64,000 bases of DNA, from contig CAVQYZ010000005.1 in NCBI GenBank assembly GCA_963718405.1, positions 930,001-994,000 of the forward strand. The letters run 5' to 3'. A program made the position numbers and the translations under genes. Of this stretch, positions 50,014-60,323 are shown piece after piece. The notes beneath the pieces are model-generated. The model was not told where the DNA came from. It made no database searches and was given only the letters and a program-made list of their open reading frames with translations. The DNA is from Bog-756 sp963718405 (GTDB lineage Bacteria > Actinomycetota > Acidimicrobiia > Acidimicrobiales > RAAP-2). Each line of letters starts with the position of its first letter. Position 1 is the stretch's first letter.

Positions 50014-51948
50014 GTGGCGCTGAAAAACGAAGACGACGGCGGGTACGGCGCAGAGGACATCACGGTTCTCGAAGGACTGGAGCCGGTCCGCAAACGACCC
50101 GGCATGTACATCGGCTCGACCGGGCCAACGGGCCTTCATCACCTGGTGTGGGAAGTCGTGGACAACTCGGTTGACGAGGCCATGGCCGGCTTCTGCACGC
50201 TGATCGAGGTGACGCTGCTGGCCGACGGTGGGGTCCGGGTGGCCGACAACGGCCGAGGCATTCCCACCGGCGCCATGAAGGAGCAGGGGGGACGGTCGGC
50301 GGCCGAGGTGGTTCTCACCACACTCCACGCCGGCGGAAAATTCGGTGAGGGGGGTGGCTACAAAGTGTCGGGCGGGCTCCACGGCGTGGGCATCTCCGTG
50401 GTGAATGCGTTGTCCACACGGCTCCTGTTGGAGATCGACAGTGATGGGGAGCACCACGTTCTCGAATTCGTGGACGGCGGTAACCCGACCGGAAAGCTCG
50501 AGGTGACCGGGCCGGCACCCCGGGGCCGCACCGGCACCACCGTCACGTTCTGGCCGGATCCGTCCATCTTCGAGGAGATCGACTTCCGGGCCCAGACGGT
50601 GATGGAGCGCCTTCAGGTCATGGCGTTTCTCAACAAGGGACTCGAGATCCGGTTCGCCGACGAACGGCCTGACGGCAAGGCCTCACAGATCTTCAAGTAC
50701 AAGGACGGCATCGTCGACTACGTCCGTCACCTCAACGCTTCCAAGGAGGCGCTCTTCCGCAAGGTCGGCTCACTGGAGCAGAAGGAAGAGACCATGGAGG
50801 TCGAGATCGCCCTCCAGTGGAACACCGGGTTCTACGAGAGCATCCACTCCTTCGCCAACGGCATCTCCACCATCGACGGGGGCATGCACGAGGAGGGCTT
50901 CAAGAAAGCCCTCACCAATGTGGCCAACAAGTACGCCCGGGCCAAGGGGACGCTCAAGGAGAAGGACGACAACCTCCTCGGTGAGGACATCCGCGAGGGC
51001 CTGACCGCCATCGTGTCGGTGCGGCTGGAGGACCCACAGTTCGAGGGCCAGACCAAGGCCAAGTTGGGCAACGTACCGGTCCGGTCGTTGGTCGAGCGGG
51101 CCACCAACGAAAAGCTGACCTACTGGTTCGAGGAGAATCCCCGCGAGGCCGGCCAGGTGATCCAGAAAGGGATGCTGGCCGCCCGGGCCCGGGTGGCGGC
51201 ACGATCCGCCCGCGACCTCACCCGCCGCAAGTCCGCCCTCGACGGGGCCGGCCTACCCGGAAAGCTGGTGGACTGCTCGTCCCGCGATCCCCGCGAGAGC
51301 GAACTGTTCATCGTGGAGGGCAACTCGGCCGGCGGCTCGGCCAAGGACGCCCGCAATCCCAAGACCCAGGCCATCCTGCCTATTCGGGGGAAGATCCTCA
51401 ACGTCGAGCGGGCCCGGGTCGACAAGATGCTCAAGAACACGGAGATCCAGGCGCTCATCTCGGCGATCGGGGCCGGGTTGGCGGACGACTTCGACGTCAC
51501 GAAGATCCGCTACCACAAGATCATCATCCTGGCCGACGCCGACGTCGACGGTTCGCACATCCGTACGTTGCTGTTGACGTTCTTCTTCCGTCAGATGAAG
51601 GAGTTGGTGGAGGGCGGGTTCGTGTACGTGGCCCAGCCACCGCTGTACTCCACCGAGGTGGGCAAGGAGAAGGTGTATCTCAAAGACGATTCTGCCAAAG
51701 AGGCCTTCCTGGCGGAACATCCCAACCACACCAAGGAGTTCCAACGCCTCAAGGGACTCGGTGAGATGGACTACGCCGAACTCCGGGAGACCACCATGGA
51801 CTCCGGGAAGCGGTCTCTCCTGCAGATCGCCGTGGAACAAGCAGCCATCGCCGACGAGGTCTGTTCCGTGCTGATGGGCGAGGACGTCGACCTGCGACGC
51901 TCGTTCATCCAGACCAACGCCAAAGACGTCCGCTTCCTCGACATCTGA
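50014..51948 (+). CDS. gyrB: DNA gyrase subunit B
   Basis: A 644-residue GyrB. The GHKL ATPase domain shows VRKRPGMYIGSTG, WEVVDNSVDEAMAG, the Bergerat DNGRGIP and GGLHGVGISVVNALS. The transducer and TOPRIM domains follow with IVEGNSAGGSAK and ILADADVDGSHI, and the C-terminal Zn-free tail ends NAKDVRFLDI. The frame is open to 49852; GTG 50014 with AAAGGG upstream gives the family-typical N-terminus. Confidence 0.96.
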   Translation: MALKNEDDGGYGAEDITVLEGLEPVRKRPGMYIGSTGPTGLHHLVWEVVDNSVDEAMAGFCTLIEVTLLADGGVRVADNGRGIPTGAMKEQGGRSAAEVVLTTLHAGGKFGEGGGYKVSGGLHGVGISVVNALSTRLLLEIDSDGEHHVLEFVDGGNPTGKLEVTGPAPRGRTGTTVTFWPDPSIFEEIDFRAQTVMERLQVMAFLNKGLEIRFADERPDGKASQIFKYKDGIVDYVRHLNASKEALFRKVGSLEQKEETMEVEIALQWNTGFYESIHSFANGISTIDGGMHEEGFKKALTNVANKYARAKGTLKEKDDNLLGEDIREGLTAIVSVRLEDPQFEGQTKAKLGNVPVRSLVERATNEKLTYWFEENPREAGQVIQKGMLAARARVAARSARDLTRRKSALDGAGLPGKLVDCSSRDPRESELFIVEGNSAGGSAKDARNPKTQAILPIRGKILNVERARVDKMLKNTEIQALISAIGAGLADDFDVTKIRYHKIIILADADVDGSHIRTLLLTFFFRQMKELVEGGFVYVAQPPLYSTEVGKEKVYLKDDSAKEAFLAEHPNHTKEFQRLKGLGEMDYAELRETTMDSGKRSLLQIAVEQAAIADEVCSVLMGEDVDLRRSFIQTNAKDVRFLDI

Positions 51949-52023
51949 CCGTTGAGGGGCATCGGTTCGCCTGACATGGCGACCCACCACATTCGAGATC
52001 ATTGGAAAAGGTAGGAAGAGTGC

Positions 52024-54504
52024 ATGCCAGGACCTGACGACGGAGCCGGAACCGGCACCGAAGAAGAGACGTCGGGGTTCATCGAGCCCATCGAGATCCA
52101 AGAGGAGATGGAGCGATCCTTCCTCGAGTACTCGATGTCGGTCATCGTGTCGCGGGCCCTGCCCGACGTGCGGGACGGCCTGAAGCCGGTCCATCGCCGG
52201 ATCCTGTACTCCATGTACGACCAGCGCCTGCTTCCGGACCGGCCCCGCAACAAGTGCGCCAAGGTGGTGGGCGACGTGATGGGGTCCTACCACCCGCACG
52301 GGGACTCGTCGATCTACGAGGCCCTGGCCCGGATGGTCCAGGAATTCTCCATGCGTCACCCTCTGGTGGACGGGCACGGCAACTTCGGGGGGACCGGGCC
52401 CGACGAGGGACCCGCCGCCATGAGGTACACCGAGTGTCGGCTCGGGTCGCTGGCCCTTGAATTGATGAGCGGGATCGATCAGGAAACGGTCGACTTCGTA
52501 CCCAACTACGACGCCACCTCGGAAGAGCCGACGGTCCTGCCCTCGAGGTTCCCCAACATCCTGGTCAACGGATCCCAGGGCATTGCCGTGGGAATGGCCA
52601 CCAATATTCCACCCCACAACCTCGGCGAGGTCATCGACGCCACGACCTACCTGCTCGAGCACCCAGAGGCCAGCTCCGACGATCTGATGGAGTTCGTCAA
52701 GGGCCCGGACTTCCCCACGGGGGCCCTGATCCTTGGCCGCCAGGGCATCCTCGACGCCATCCGGACCGGTAGGGGATCCATCAAGCTCCGGGCGGTGGCG
52801 GAGATCGAGGAAGGACGGGCCGGAGAGACCCGGATCGTGGTCACGGAAATGCCGTATCAGGCGTCGATCGCCTCGGTCTCGAAGAAGATCGAAGACCTGG
52901 TGCGGGCCGGTGACCTGGACGGCATCGCCGAGGCCCAGGACGACTCATCAGGTGGGAAGACCCGGCTGGTGATCCGGTTGAAGCGCGACGCCAACGCCAA
53001 CGTGGTGCTCAACAATCTGTTCAAGCAGACCCCCATGCAGACCACGTTCAGCGTCAATGCCGTGGCTCTGGTGGACGGGGTGCCCCGCACCCTGAACCTG
53101 GCTCAGATGCTGACCCACTACGTGGCCCACCAGGTCGAGGTGGTCACCAGGCGGTCGCAGTTCCTGCTGTCCAAGGCCCAGGCCCGGGCGCATGTGGTCG
53201 AGGGCCTACTCAAGGCCATCGACATGCTGGACGCCGTGATCGCAGCCATTCGGGGCTCGGACGACCGGGCAGCCGCGCTGGAGACCCTGCAGGCCACGCC
53301 GTTCGACTTCTCGGAGGAGCAGGCCAACCACATCTTGGACATGACCCTGTCCCGACTCACCCGTCTGGGACGGTCGAACCTCGAAGAGGAGCTGGCCAAG
53401 CTGTTGGAGGAGATCGCCGAGCTGGAGTCGATCCTGCGTGACCCGGTCAAGTTGCGGGGAGTCATCGCCACTGAACTGGGCGAGATCCGCGAAAAGTTCG
53501 CCAACGACCGCCGGACCATCATCACCCACGACCCGGGGGACATGAACGTCGAAGACCTGGTGGATGACGAAGAGTTGGTCGTCACCATGAGCCGGGCCGG
53601 CTACATCAAGGCGGTTTCCGCTGATGCCTTCCGGACGCAGGGCCGGGGCGGTCGGGGCGTACAGGGGGCCAAGCTCAAAGAGGAAGACCTGATCGACGAC
53701 GTCGTGCACACCTCGTCGCACGCCCATCTGCTGCTGTTCTCCAACCGGGGGAGGGTATTCCGGCTGCGGGCCCTCGAAATTCCGATGAAGGAGCGGACCG
53801 CCCGCGGCACGGCCGTGGTCAACCTTCTGCCACTGAACCCCAATGAGGTGATCCAGGCCATCATCGGCACCCGCGACTTCCCGGCCGAGAACTATCTGGT
53901 GTTCAGCACGAAACAGGGTCAGGTGAAGAAGACCTCGTTCTCGGAGTACGACAAGTCGCGGCGTGAGGGATTCATTGCCATCAACCTCCGCGAAGGCGAC
54001 GAGTTGGTCAGGGTGGTCGAGACCCACGGCGACGACGACGTGTTCCTGGTCACCCAGTCCGGCATGACCATCCGGTTCTCCGAGCAGGACGTGCGGGCCA
54101 TGGGACGTGACGCGGCCGGGGTCCGGGGCGTCCGCCTCAAGGCCGGCGATCAGGTGGTGTCGTGTGATGTCGCCCGCGACGACGCCGACATCCTGCTGGT
54201 CACCGATGCCGGGTACGGCAAGCGGACCAAGCTGGAGCGTTTCAACCGACAGGCACGCGGCGGCCAGGGGGTCCGGGGTATCCGCCTCACCGCCAAGCGG
54301 GGGAGGGTGGTAGCGGCGTTCATGGCCGGGCTGGAGGACGAGATCCTGCTCATCTCCACCTCGGGAGTGGTTATCCGGACGGCCGTGCGTGAGATCGCCT
54401 CCCAGGGCCGGGACGCCACCGGTGTCCGGGTCATGAATCTTGATGGCGGTGACGCCGTCGCCGCAGTGGCTGCCGTGGCCGGCGAGGTGTCGGGAGAGGG
54501 ATAG
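52024..54504 (+). CDS. gyrA: DNA gyrase subunit A
   Basis: An 826-residue GyrA. Catalytic Tyr is in AAMRYTECRLG, the quinolone-determining region reads HPHGDSSIYEALARMVQ and the six-bladed C-terminal DNA-wrapping domain has the GyrA box in the form QGRGGRG. In the quinolone pocket, Ser is present at the two Ser/Ala positions and Glu replaces the usual acidic Asp (position 94 in M. tuberculosis). Follows gyrB by 75 bp. An Ile tRNA is next, as in mycobacteria (ileT). Confidence 0.96.
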   Translation: MPGPDDGAGTGTEEETSGFIEPIEIQEEMERSFLEYSMSVIVSRALPDVRDGLKPVHRRILYSMYDQRLLPDRPRNKCAKVVGDVMGSYHPHGDSSIYEALARMVQEFSMRHPLVDGHGNFGGTGPDEGPAAMRYTECRLGSLALELMSGIDQETVDFVPNYDATSEEPTVLPSRFPNILVNGSQGIAVGMATNIPPHNLGEVIDATTYLLEHPEASSDDLMEFVKGPDFPTGALILGRQGILDAIRTGRGSIKLRAVAEIEEGRAGETRIVVTEMPYQASIASVSKKIEDLVRAGDLDGIAEAQDDSSGGKTRLVIRLKRDANANVVLNNLFKQTPMQTTFSVNAVALVDGVPRTLNLAQMLTHYVAHQVEVVTRRSQFLLSKAQARAHVVEGLLKAIDMLDAVIAAIRGSDDRAAALETLQATPFDFSEEQANHILDMTLSRLTRLGRSNLEEELAKLLEEIAELESILRDPVKLRGVIATELGEIREKFANDRRTIITHDPGDMNVEDLVDDEELVVTMSRAGYIKAVSADAFRTQGRGGRGVQGAKLKEEDLIDDVVHTSSHAHLLLFSNRGRVFRLRALEIPMKERTARGTAVVNLLPLNPNEVIQAIIGTRDFPAENYLVFSTKQGQVKKTSFSEYDKSRREGFIAINLREGDELVRVVETHGDDDVFLVTQSGMTIRFSEQDVRAMGRDAAGVRGVRLKAGDQVVSCDVARDDADILLVTDAGYGKRTKLERFNRQARGGQGVRGIRLTAKRGRVVAAFMAGLEDEILLISTSGVVIRTAVREIASQGRDATGVRVMNLDGGDAVAAVAAVAGEVSGEG

Positions 54505-54534
54505 AGCCAGCGGCGCTGACCGCCTCAGAACGGC

Positions 54535-54548
54535 GCCGGAGCTCCGGC
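54535..54548 (+). terminator. Palindrome after gyrA
   Basis: GCCGGAGCTCCGGC is a perfect 14-nt palindrome 31 bp after the gyrA stop. No T-run; weak evidence for a transcript end. Confidence 0.3.
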
Positions 54549-54606
54549 TCCGGGGTCGGCTTTCCGGTCAGCTGGGGCCGTGGTGTAGCGTCGTGCACCG
54601 GTTTGC

Positions 54607-54683
54607 GGGGCTATAGCTCAGTCGGTTAGAGCGCAGCACTGATAATGCTGAGGTCGCAAGTTCGATTCTTGCTAGCCCCACCA
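54607..54683 (+). tRNA. tRNA-Ile (GAT anticodon)
   Basis: A 77-nt tRNA with a 7-bp acceptor stem GGGGCTA/TAGCCCC, D arm AGCTCAGTCGGTTAGAGC, anticodon arm with loop CTGATAA (anticodon GAT), T arm GCAAGTTCGATTCTTGC and an encoded CCA end. Position directly after gyrA is conserved in actinobacteria. Confidence 0.97.
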
Positions 54684-55171
54684 GTCGTTCCTCTTGGTGG
54701 ACCGCCTGACGTCATGAGGTTCGGGCGGCCGGTCTTTCCCTGATCCCGCGCTCGTTGGCGATTTGTGACCGCGACCAGTTCGCGGCATGCGTGTAGACGT
54801 AGGCGGCGTCGCCGAGCAGATCGGACCGCTCATCCCATGGTCCTCGACGTGCACGATGCCACAGCGGTCCGCACCTCGATCGCCGCGACACCGGGCAGCC
54901 GCCATCCAGCACGCCACCGGCCTCGTCCGAGGGTAGGCCGCCAAAGCCCGTCTGGTACTCTTACAGTGCCGGTTCGATTGATTTCGGTCACGCAGCCCAC
55001 GGGCGCCGAGAGTCTGCGCGCAACTTTGCGGGGAGTCTCGATTGCCATTCATCAGCGTCTCAGCCGGGCGGATCTCTGTTCACAATCTGAAGGCGCGTAT
55101 CGGGAGCCCTCCCTCGCCGGCCGACGCAGGTCGCCCGGCGAACTCGTGCCGGTCTCGGGTTTCGAGGTGGC
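54684..55171. other. 488-bp spacer after tRNA-Ile, no certain gene
   Basis: Short open frames on both strands, none with a ribosome site. On the minus strand 54712-54912 the end of the frame (LGDAAYVYTHAANWSRSQIANERGI) is composition-wise the most protein-like and may be a relic of a larger gene. Location just after a tRNA makes a decayed integrated element conceivable, but I find no integrase or direct repeat of the tRNA end. Confidence 0.4.
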
Positions 55172-58100
55172 GTGTTGGCTGTGGCCGTGGTGGCGGGGAT
55201 CGCCGGCGTGGCCGTGCTTTCTTCGCCGGCCTCGGCCTCCATCCCACCCACTGTGACGGCGGTCGACGCCTCAATAGGCTCGACGGCCGGCGGAGACACC
55301 GTCGACGTGGTCGGTACGAACCTGAGCGGTGCCACGGCGGTTGACTTCGGCACCACCGCGGCCACCAGCTTCGTGGTTGACTCGCCCACCCAACTCACCG
55401 CGGTGACGCCGGCTCATACGGCCGGCACCGTCGATGTCACCGTGACCACGGCCGGGGTCACCTCGCTGGACTCGAGTACCGACCTGTTCTCCTACCAATC
55501 GGTCTCTGCCACCGCCTACGTGGTCAACCAGAGCGACGGAAGCGTCAACCCCATTGACACGGCTACCAATATCGCTGGTGGCCCGATCACGGTGGGCAGC
55601 CTTCCGGCAGCCGTCGCCATCACCCCCGACGGGTCCACGGCCTACGTGGCCAACGTCCGTGACAGCGACGTCACCCCGATCCACACTTCCACCGACACCG
55701 TCGGCAGCCCCATCGGGGTGGGCGACCTTCCTATCGCCATCGCCATCACCCCCGACGGGTCCACGGCCTACGTGGCCAACCTCCTCGGCGGCGACGTCAC
55801 GCCCATCAACATCGCCGCCGGCACCGCCGGCAGCCCCATCGCGGTAGGGAGCGATCCCGACGCCATCGCCATCACCCCCGACGGATCCACGGCCTACGTG
55901 ACCAACAGCGGTGACAACACCGTCACCCCCATCAACATCGCCGCCGGCACCGCCGGCAGCCCCATCACGGTAGGGAGCGATCCCGACGCCATCGCCATCA
56001 CCCCCGACGGATCCACGGCCTACGTGACCAACAGCGGTGACAACACCGTCACCCCCATCAACATCGCCGCCGGCACCGCCGGCAGCCCCATCGCGGTAGG
56101 GAGCGATCCCGACGCCATCGCCATCACCCCCGACGGGTCCACGGCCTACGTGGCCAACCATGGCGACGGCACGGTGACCCTCATCAACATCGTCCACCGG
56201 CTCACCAGGCAGCCCCATCACGGTAGGGAGCGATCCCGACGCCATCGCCATCACCCCCGACGGGTCCACCGCCTACGTGACCAACAACGGGGACGGCACC
56301 GTCACCCCGATCGACACCGCTACCAAGGCCGCCGACACTTCCACCATGGTAGGCAACGCTCCCATCGCCATCGCCATCTCGTATGTCACCCCCGGCCCGG
56401 CCACCCAACTCAGCGTCGCCACCCCGGCGACCGTCACCGCCGGGACCCCCTTTAATCTCACCGTCACCGCCCTCGACGCCAATGGCAACGCCGGCACCGG
56501 CTACACCGGCACCGTGAAGTTCAGCTCCAGTGACCCCGGAGCCGCTGCCCTGCCCCCCGACACAACCCTGACCAACGGGGCGGGGACGTTCTCGGCCACC
56601 CTGGTCACCGTAGGCAGCCAGACCATTACCGCCACCGACACGGTGACCGCGTCAATCACCGGGAGTTCGGGGACCATCGCCGTATCGGCGGGAGTTGCCA
56701 CCCGGTTCGTCGTGAGCGCCCCGGGGACCGCTACCGCCTGGACCCCGTTCGACTTCACTGTCACCGCCCTCGACGCCAACGCCAACGTGGCCACCGGCTA
56801 CACCGGCACCGTGACGTTCAGCTCCAGTGACCCCGGAGCCGCCGCCCTGCCCCCCGACACAACCCTGACCAACGGGGCGGGGACGTTCTCGGCCACCCTG
56901 GTCACCGTCGGCAACCAGACTGTTATCGCCACCGACACGGTGTCCTCGTCGATCGCCGGGACCTCGTCGACCATCGCCGTCTCGGCTGCGTCCGCACCCA
57001 CCGTGACAGCGGTTGATGCCTCTATCGGCTCGACAGACGGTGGGGATACGGTCGACGTCGTCGGTATGAACCTGAGCGGTGCCACGACAGTTGACTTCGG
57101 CCCTATCGCGGCCACCAGCTTCACGGTGGACTCACCCACCCAACTCACCGCGGTGACGCCGGCTCATACGGCCGGCACGGTCGACGTGAAGGTGACCACG
57201 GCCGGGGGCACCTCGTTGACCTCGAGGGCCGACCGGTACTCCTACCAGTCGGTATCCCCCACCGCCTACGTGGCCAATTTCGGCGACAACACCGTCACCC
57301 CCATTGACACTGCCACGAAGGCCACCGGTAGCCCCATCACGGTGGGCGGCAGCCCCATCGCCATCGCCATCACCCCTGACGGGTCCACCGCCTACGTCGC
57401 CAACCTGACCGGCAACACCGTCACGCCTATCAACACCTCCACCGACACCGCCGGCACCCCCATCGCGGTGGGCAACTCGCCCGACGCCATCGCCATCACC
57501 CCCGACGGATCCACCGCCTACGTGACCAACAACGGCGACGGCACCGTCACGCCCATCAACACCTCCACCGACACCGCCGGCACCCCCATCACGGTAGGAA
57601 CCTGGCCCGACGCCGTCGCCATCACCCCTGACGGGTCCACCGCCTACGTGGCCAACAACGGCGATGGCACCGTCACCCCCATCGACACCGCCACCGACAC
57701 CGCCGGCACCCCCATCGCGGTGGGGAGCGAACCCATCGCCGTCGCCATCACCCCTGACGGGTCCACCGCCTACGTGACCAACAACGGCGATGACACCGTC
57801 ACCCCCATCGACACCGCCACCAATATCGCCGGCACTCCCATCACCGTGGGTAGTGCGCCGGCCGCCGTTGCCATTGCCCCCGACGGGTCCACCGCCTACG
57901 TGGCCAATCAGGGCGCCGGCACCGTCACCCCGATCACCCTGCCGGCCACCGCCGGCACCCCCATCGCGGTGGGCAACTCTCCACGCGCCATCGCCATCAC
58001 CCCCGTCGGGTCCACCGCCTACGTGGCCAATCAGGGCGCCGGCACCGTCACCCCCATCGATACCGCCACCAAGACCACCGGCAGCGCCATCACGGTAGGC

Positions 58101-59546
58101 AGCGGTCCAATCGCCATCGCCATCACCTACGTCACCCCCGGCCCAACCACACACGTGAGCGTCACCGCCCCAGCCACCGCCACCGCCGGAGCCCCCTTCG
58201 ACGTCACCGTCACCGCCCTGGACGCCAACGGCAACACCGCCACCGGCTACCTGGGCACCGTGACCTTCACCAGCTCTGACGGTGCGGCCCACCTGCCGGC
58301 CAGCTACACCTTCGTAGTCCGTGACAAAGGGGTCCACACCTTCAGCTCCCATGCCACCCTCCCTACCGCGGGCACCCAGACCATCACCGCCACCGACTCG
58401 GTGAACTCGTCGATCACCGGGACCTCTGGCCCGATCAACGTCACCCCCGGCCCAACCACACACGTGAGCGTCACCGCCCCAGCCACCGCCACCGCCGGAG
58501 CCCCCTTCGACGTCACCGTCACCGCCCTGGACGCCAACGGCAACACCGCCACCGGCTACCTGGGCACCGTGACCTTCACCAGCTCTGACGGTGCGGCCCA
58601 CCTGCCGGCCAGCTACACCTTCGTAGTCCGTGACAAAGGGGTCCACACCTTCAGCTCCCATGCCACTCTCCCTACCGCGGGCACCCAGACCATCACCGCC
58701 ACCGACTCGGTGAACTCGTCGATCACCGGGACCTCTGGCCCGATCAACGTCTCGGCGGCGAACGTCCCCCCGGGTGCGAAGAAGCAGTACTGGCTGGTGG
58801 CCTCCGACGGCGGCATCTTCGCCTTCGGCGACGCCCAATTCCACGGGTCCACCGGTGCCATCCACCTGAACAAGCCCATCGTGGGGATGGCGCCGACCCC
58901 CGACGGTAGGGGCTACTGGCTGGTGGCCTCCGACGGCGGCATCTTCGCCTTCGGCGACGCCCAATTCCACGGGTCCACCGGTGCCATCCACCTGAACAAG
59001 CCCATCGTGGGGATGGCGCCGACCCCCGACGGTAGGGGCTACTGGCTGGTGGCCTCCGACGGCGGCATCTTCGCCTTCGGCGACGCCCAATTCCACGGGT
59101 CCACCGGTGCCATCCACCTGAACAAGCCCATCGTGGGGATGGCGCCCACCTCGGACGGTAGGGGCTACTGGCTGGTGGCCTCCGACGGCGGCATCTTCGC
59201 CTTCGGCGACGCCCAATTCCACGGGTCCACCGGTGCCATCCACCTGAACAAGCCCATCGTGGGGATGGCGCCCACCTCGGACGGTAGGGGCTACTGGCTG
59301 GTGGCCTCCGACGGCGGCATCTTCGCCTTCGGCGACGCCCAATTCCACGGGTCCACCGGTGCCATCCACCTGAACAAGCCCATCGTGGGGATGGCGCCCA
59401 CCTCGGACGGTAGGGGCTACTGGCTGGTGGCCTCCGACGGCGGCATCTTCGCCTTCGGCGACGCCCAATTCTCCGGATCAACCGGAGGCGAAGCCCTGAA
59501 CAAACCCATAGTGGGCATGGCGTCTCTGCGCTCAACCACTCGGTAA
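55172..59546 (+). CDS. Large secreted repeat protein (IPT/TIG, two beta-propellers, Big-like and 42-residue C-terminal repeats), split by one frameshift
   Basis: Two overlapping frames (to 56455 and from 56277) encode one protein of ~1450 residues; a +1 shift lies near 56185-56200. Order: hydrophobic export signal (VLAVAVVAGIAGVAVLSS...ASA), IPT/TIG domain, seven ~42-residue YVTN repeats (IAITPDGSTAYVTN type), two Ig/Big-like domains, a second IPT/TIG, a second set of seven YVTN repeats, two nearly identical 103-residue Ig-like domains, and six 42-residue repeats (YWLVASDGGIFAFGDAQFHG). Repairing the shift gives exactly seven blades in propeller 1, as in propeller 2. GTG 55172 has GAGG upstream; the basic residues before it in the same frame lack a start codon. 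Probably cell-surface or secreted. Confidence 0.85.
58131..58748 (+). repeat. 309-bp tandem duplication inside the surface protein
   Basis: 58131-58439 and 58440-58748 are nearly identical 309-bp units (103 codons, one Ig-like domain each). The only difference I noticed is one silent base in a CCCT/TCT context. Such identity points to a very recent duplication or gene conversion. Confidence 0.92.
58788..59543 (+). repeat. Six 126-bp tandem repeats at the C-terminus of the surface protein
   Basis: Units start at 58788, 58914, 59040, 59166, 59292 and 59418, each 42 codons beginning TAC TGG CTG GTG. Units 1-5 are almost identical in DNA (CCGACCCCC versus CCCACCTCG is the main variation); unit 6 diverges after GDAQF and ends the protein. 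Confidence 0.93.
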
Positions 59547-59610
59547 GGGCTGAGGGCAGGAAGAAAACCCGGTCGGCTCATCCAGCCGGTCAGCCCGACC
59601 GACCTGGTGC

Positions 59611-59967
59611 CTAGTGGATCTGGGCACCGCTTTGGAACGGGCGCACTTCCACGGGCAGAGTGGTCGCCGCCGACAGCTTGCTTCCCCACTCGAGGGCGGC
59701 GTCCAGATCGGTGGCGTTGATGATGGTGAGACCACCCAGGTGCTCTTTGCCCTCGACATATGGTCCGTCGGTCATGAGCACGTTGCCATCTTCGGCCCGC
59801 ACGACCCTCGCCGCCTCGGGGGGAAGTAGGCCGTCAGCGAAGACCCAGGCGCCGGCTTGTTGTAGCTCGGCGTTCAACACGGCAAGGTCGCGTCCGATCC
59901 GTTCGAGATCGACCGAGGGGGGCGGGGGCCCGTCGGGCTGGTAGATGCTGAGCAGGTACTGCATCAT
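59611..59967 (-). CDS. YCII/DGPF-domain protein
   Basis: A 118-residue ferredoxin-fold protein of the YCII-related (DGPF) family: MQYLLSIYQPDG at the start, LNAELQQAGAWVFADGL, TDGPYVEGKEHLGGLTII. Such proteins often sit beside an ECF sigma factor, but none is here. ATG 59967 (or 59964) has AGGAGG upstream; the longer frame to 60030 is rejected. Function unknown. Confidence 0.85.
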   Translation of the reverse strand: MMQYLLSIYQPDGPPPPSVDLERIGRDLAVLNAELQQAGAWVFADGLLPPEAARVVRAEDGNVLMTDGPYVEGKEHLGGLTIINATDLDAALEWGSKLSAATTLPVEVRPFQSGAQIH

Positions 59968-60323
59968 GGCGATGCCTCCTAGGGGTCTTTCGGGTGGTCT
60001 TGAGCGTTCGACTGCCTCTACGAACGGCATCTCATCAGATCGACAGTACGGAAGAGAATTTTACGTTCCAAGCCGCGCACTGCTGCTGGCCATGAATGGC
60101 TGTACGGCGGCGCTCAGGCGAAGCCATGGCCGCCGCAAAGCCCCGCTCCGGGGGCCATCCGGGAGGCTCAGGCTCAAATCAGCCCATGTCAGGACCGGTT
60201 TCAGCTGAGGTCGCCAATGGAGGTGGCACCCGACTTCCGGCTGACGTGAGTACCGCGGCGGCTCATTGGTCCCTCCCGATAGTGGACCAGTCCGGTCGGT
60301 GGGTGCCGATAGGGTTCGTATCC
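59968..60323. other. 356-bp spacer, no gene seen
   Basis: Divergent promoter region between the YCII gene and the PH-domain gene. The 60096 frame extends through it but has no ribosome site or protein-like character. A TAGGGT at 60310-60315, 8 nt before the ATG at 60324, could be a leaderless-type -10. I see nothing else. Confidence 0.4.

Noticed and set aside
57132..59468. 778-residue minus-strand frame under the surface protein
   Set aside because: It is the antisense shadow of the repeats (Gly/Asp/Val-rich) and has no ribosome site.
58788..59543. Regular 126-bp repeats considered as a CRISPR-like or minisatellite array
   Set aside because: They have no spacers, keep a 42-codon frame and encode a clear protein repeat.
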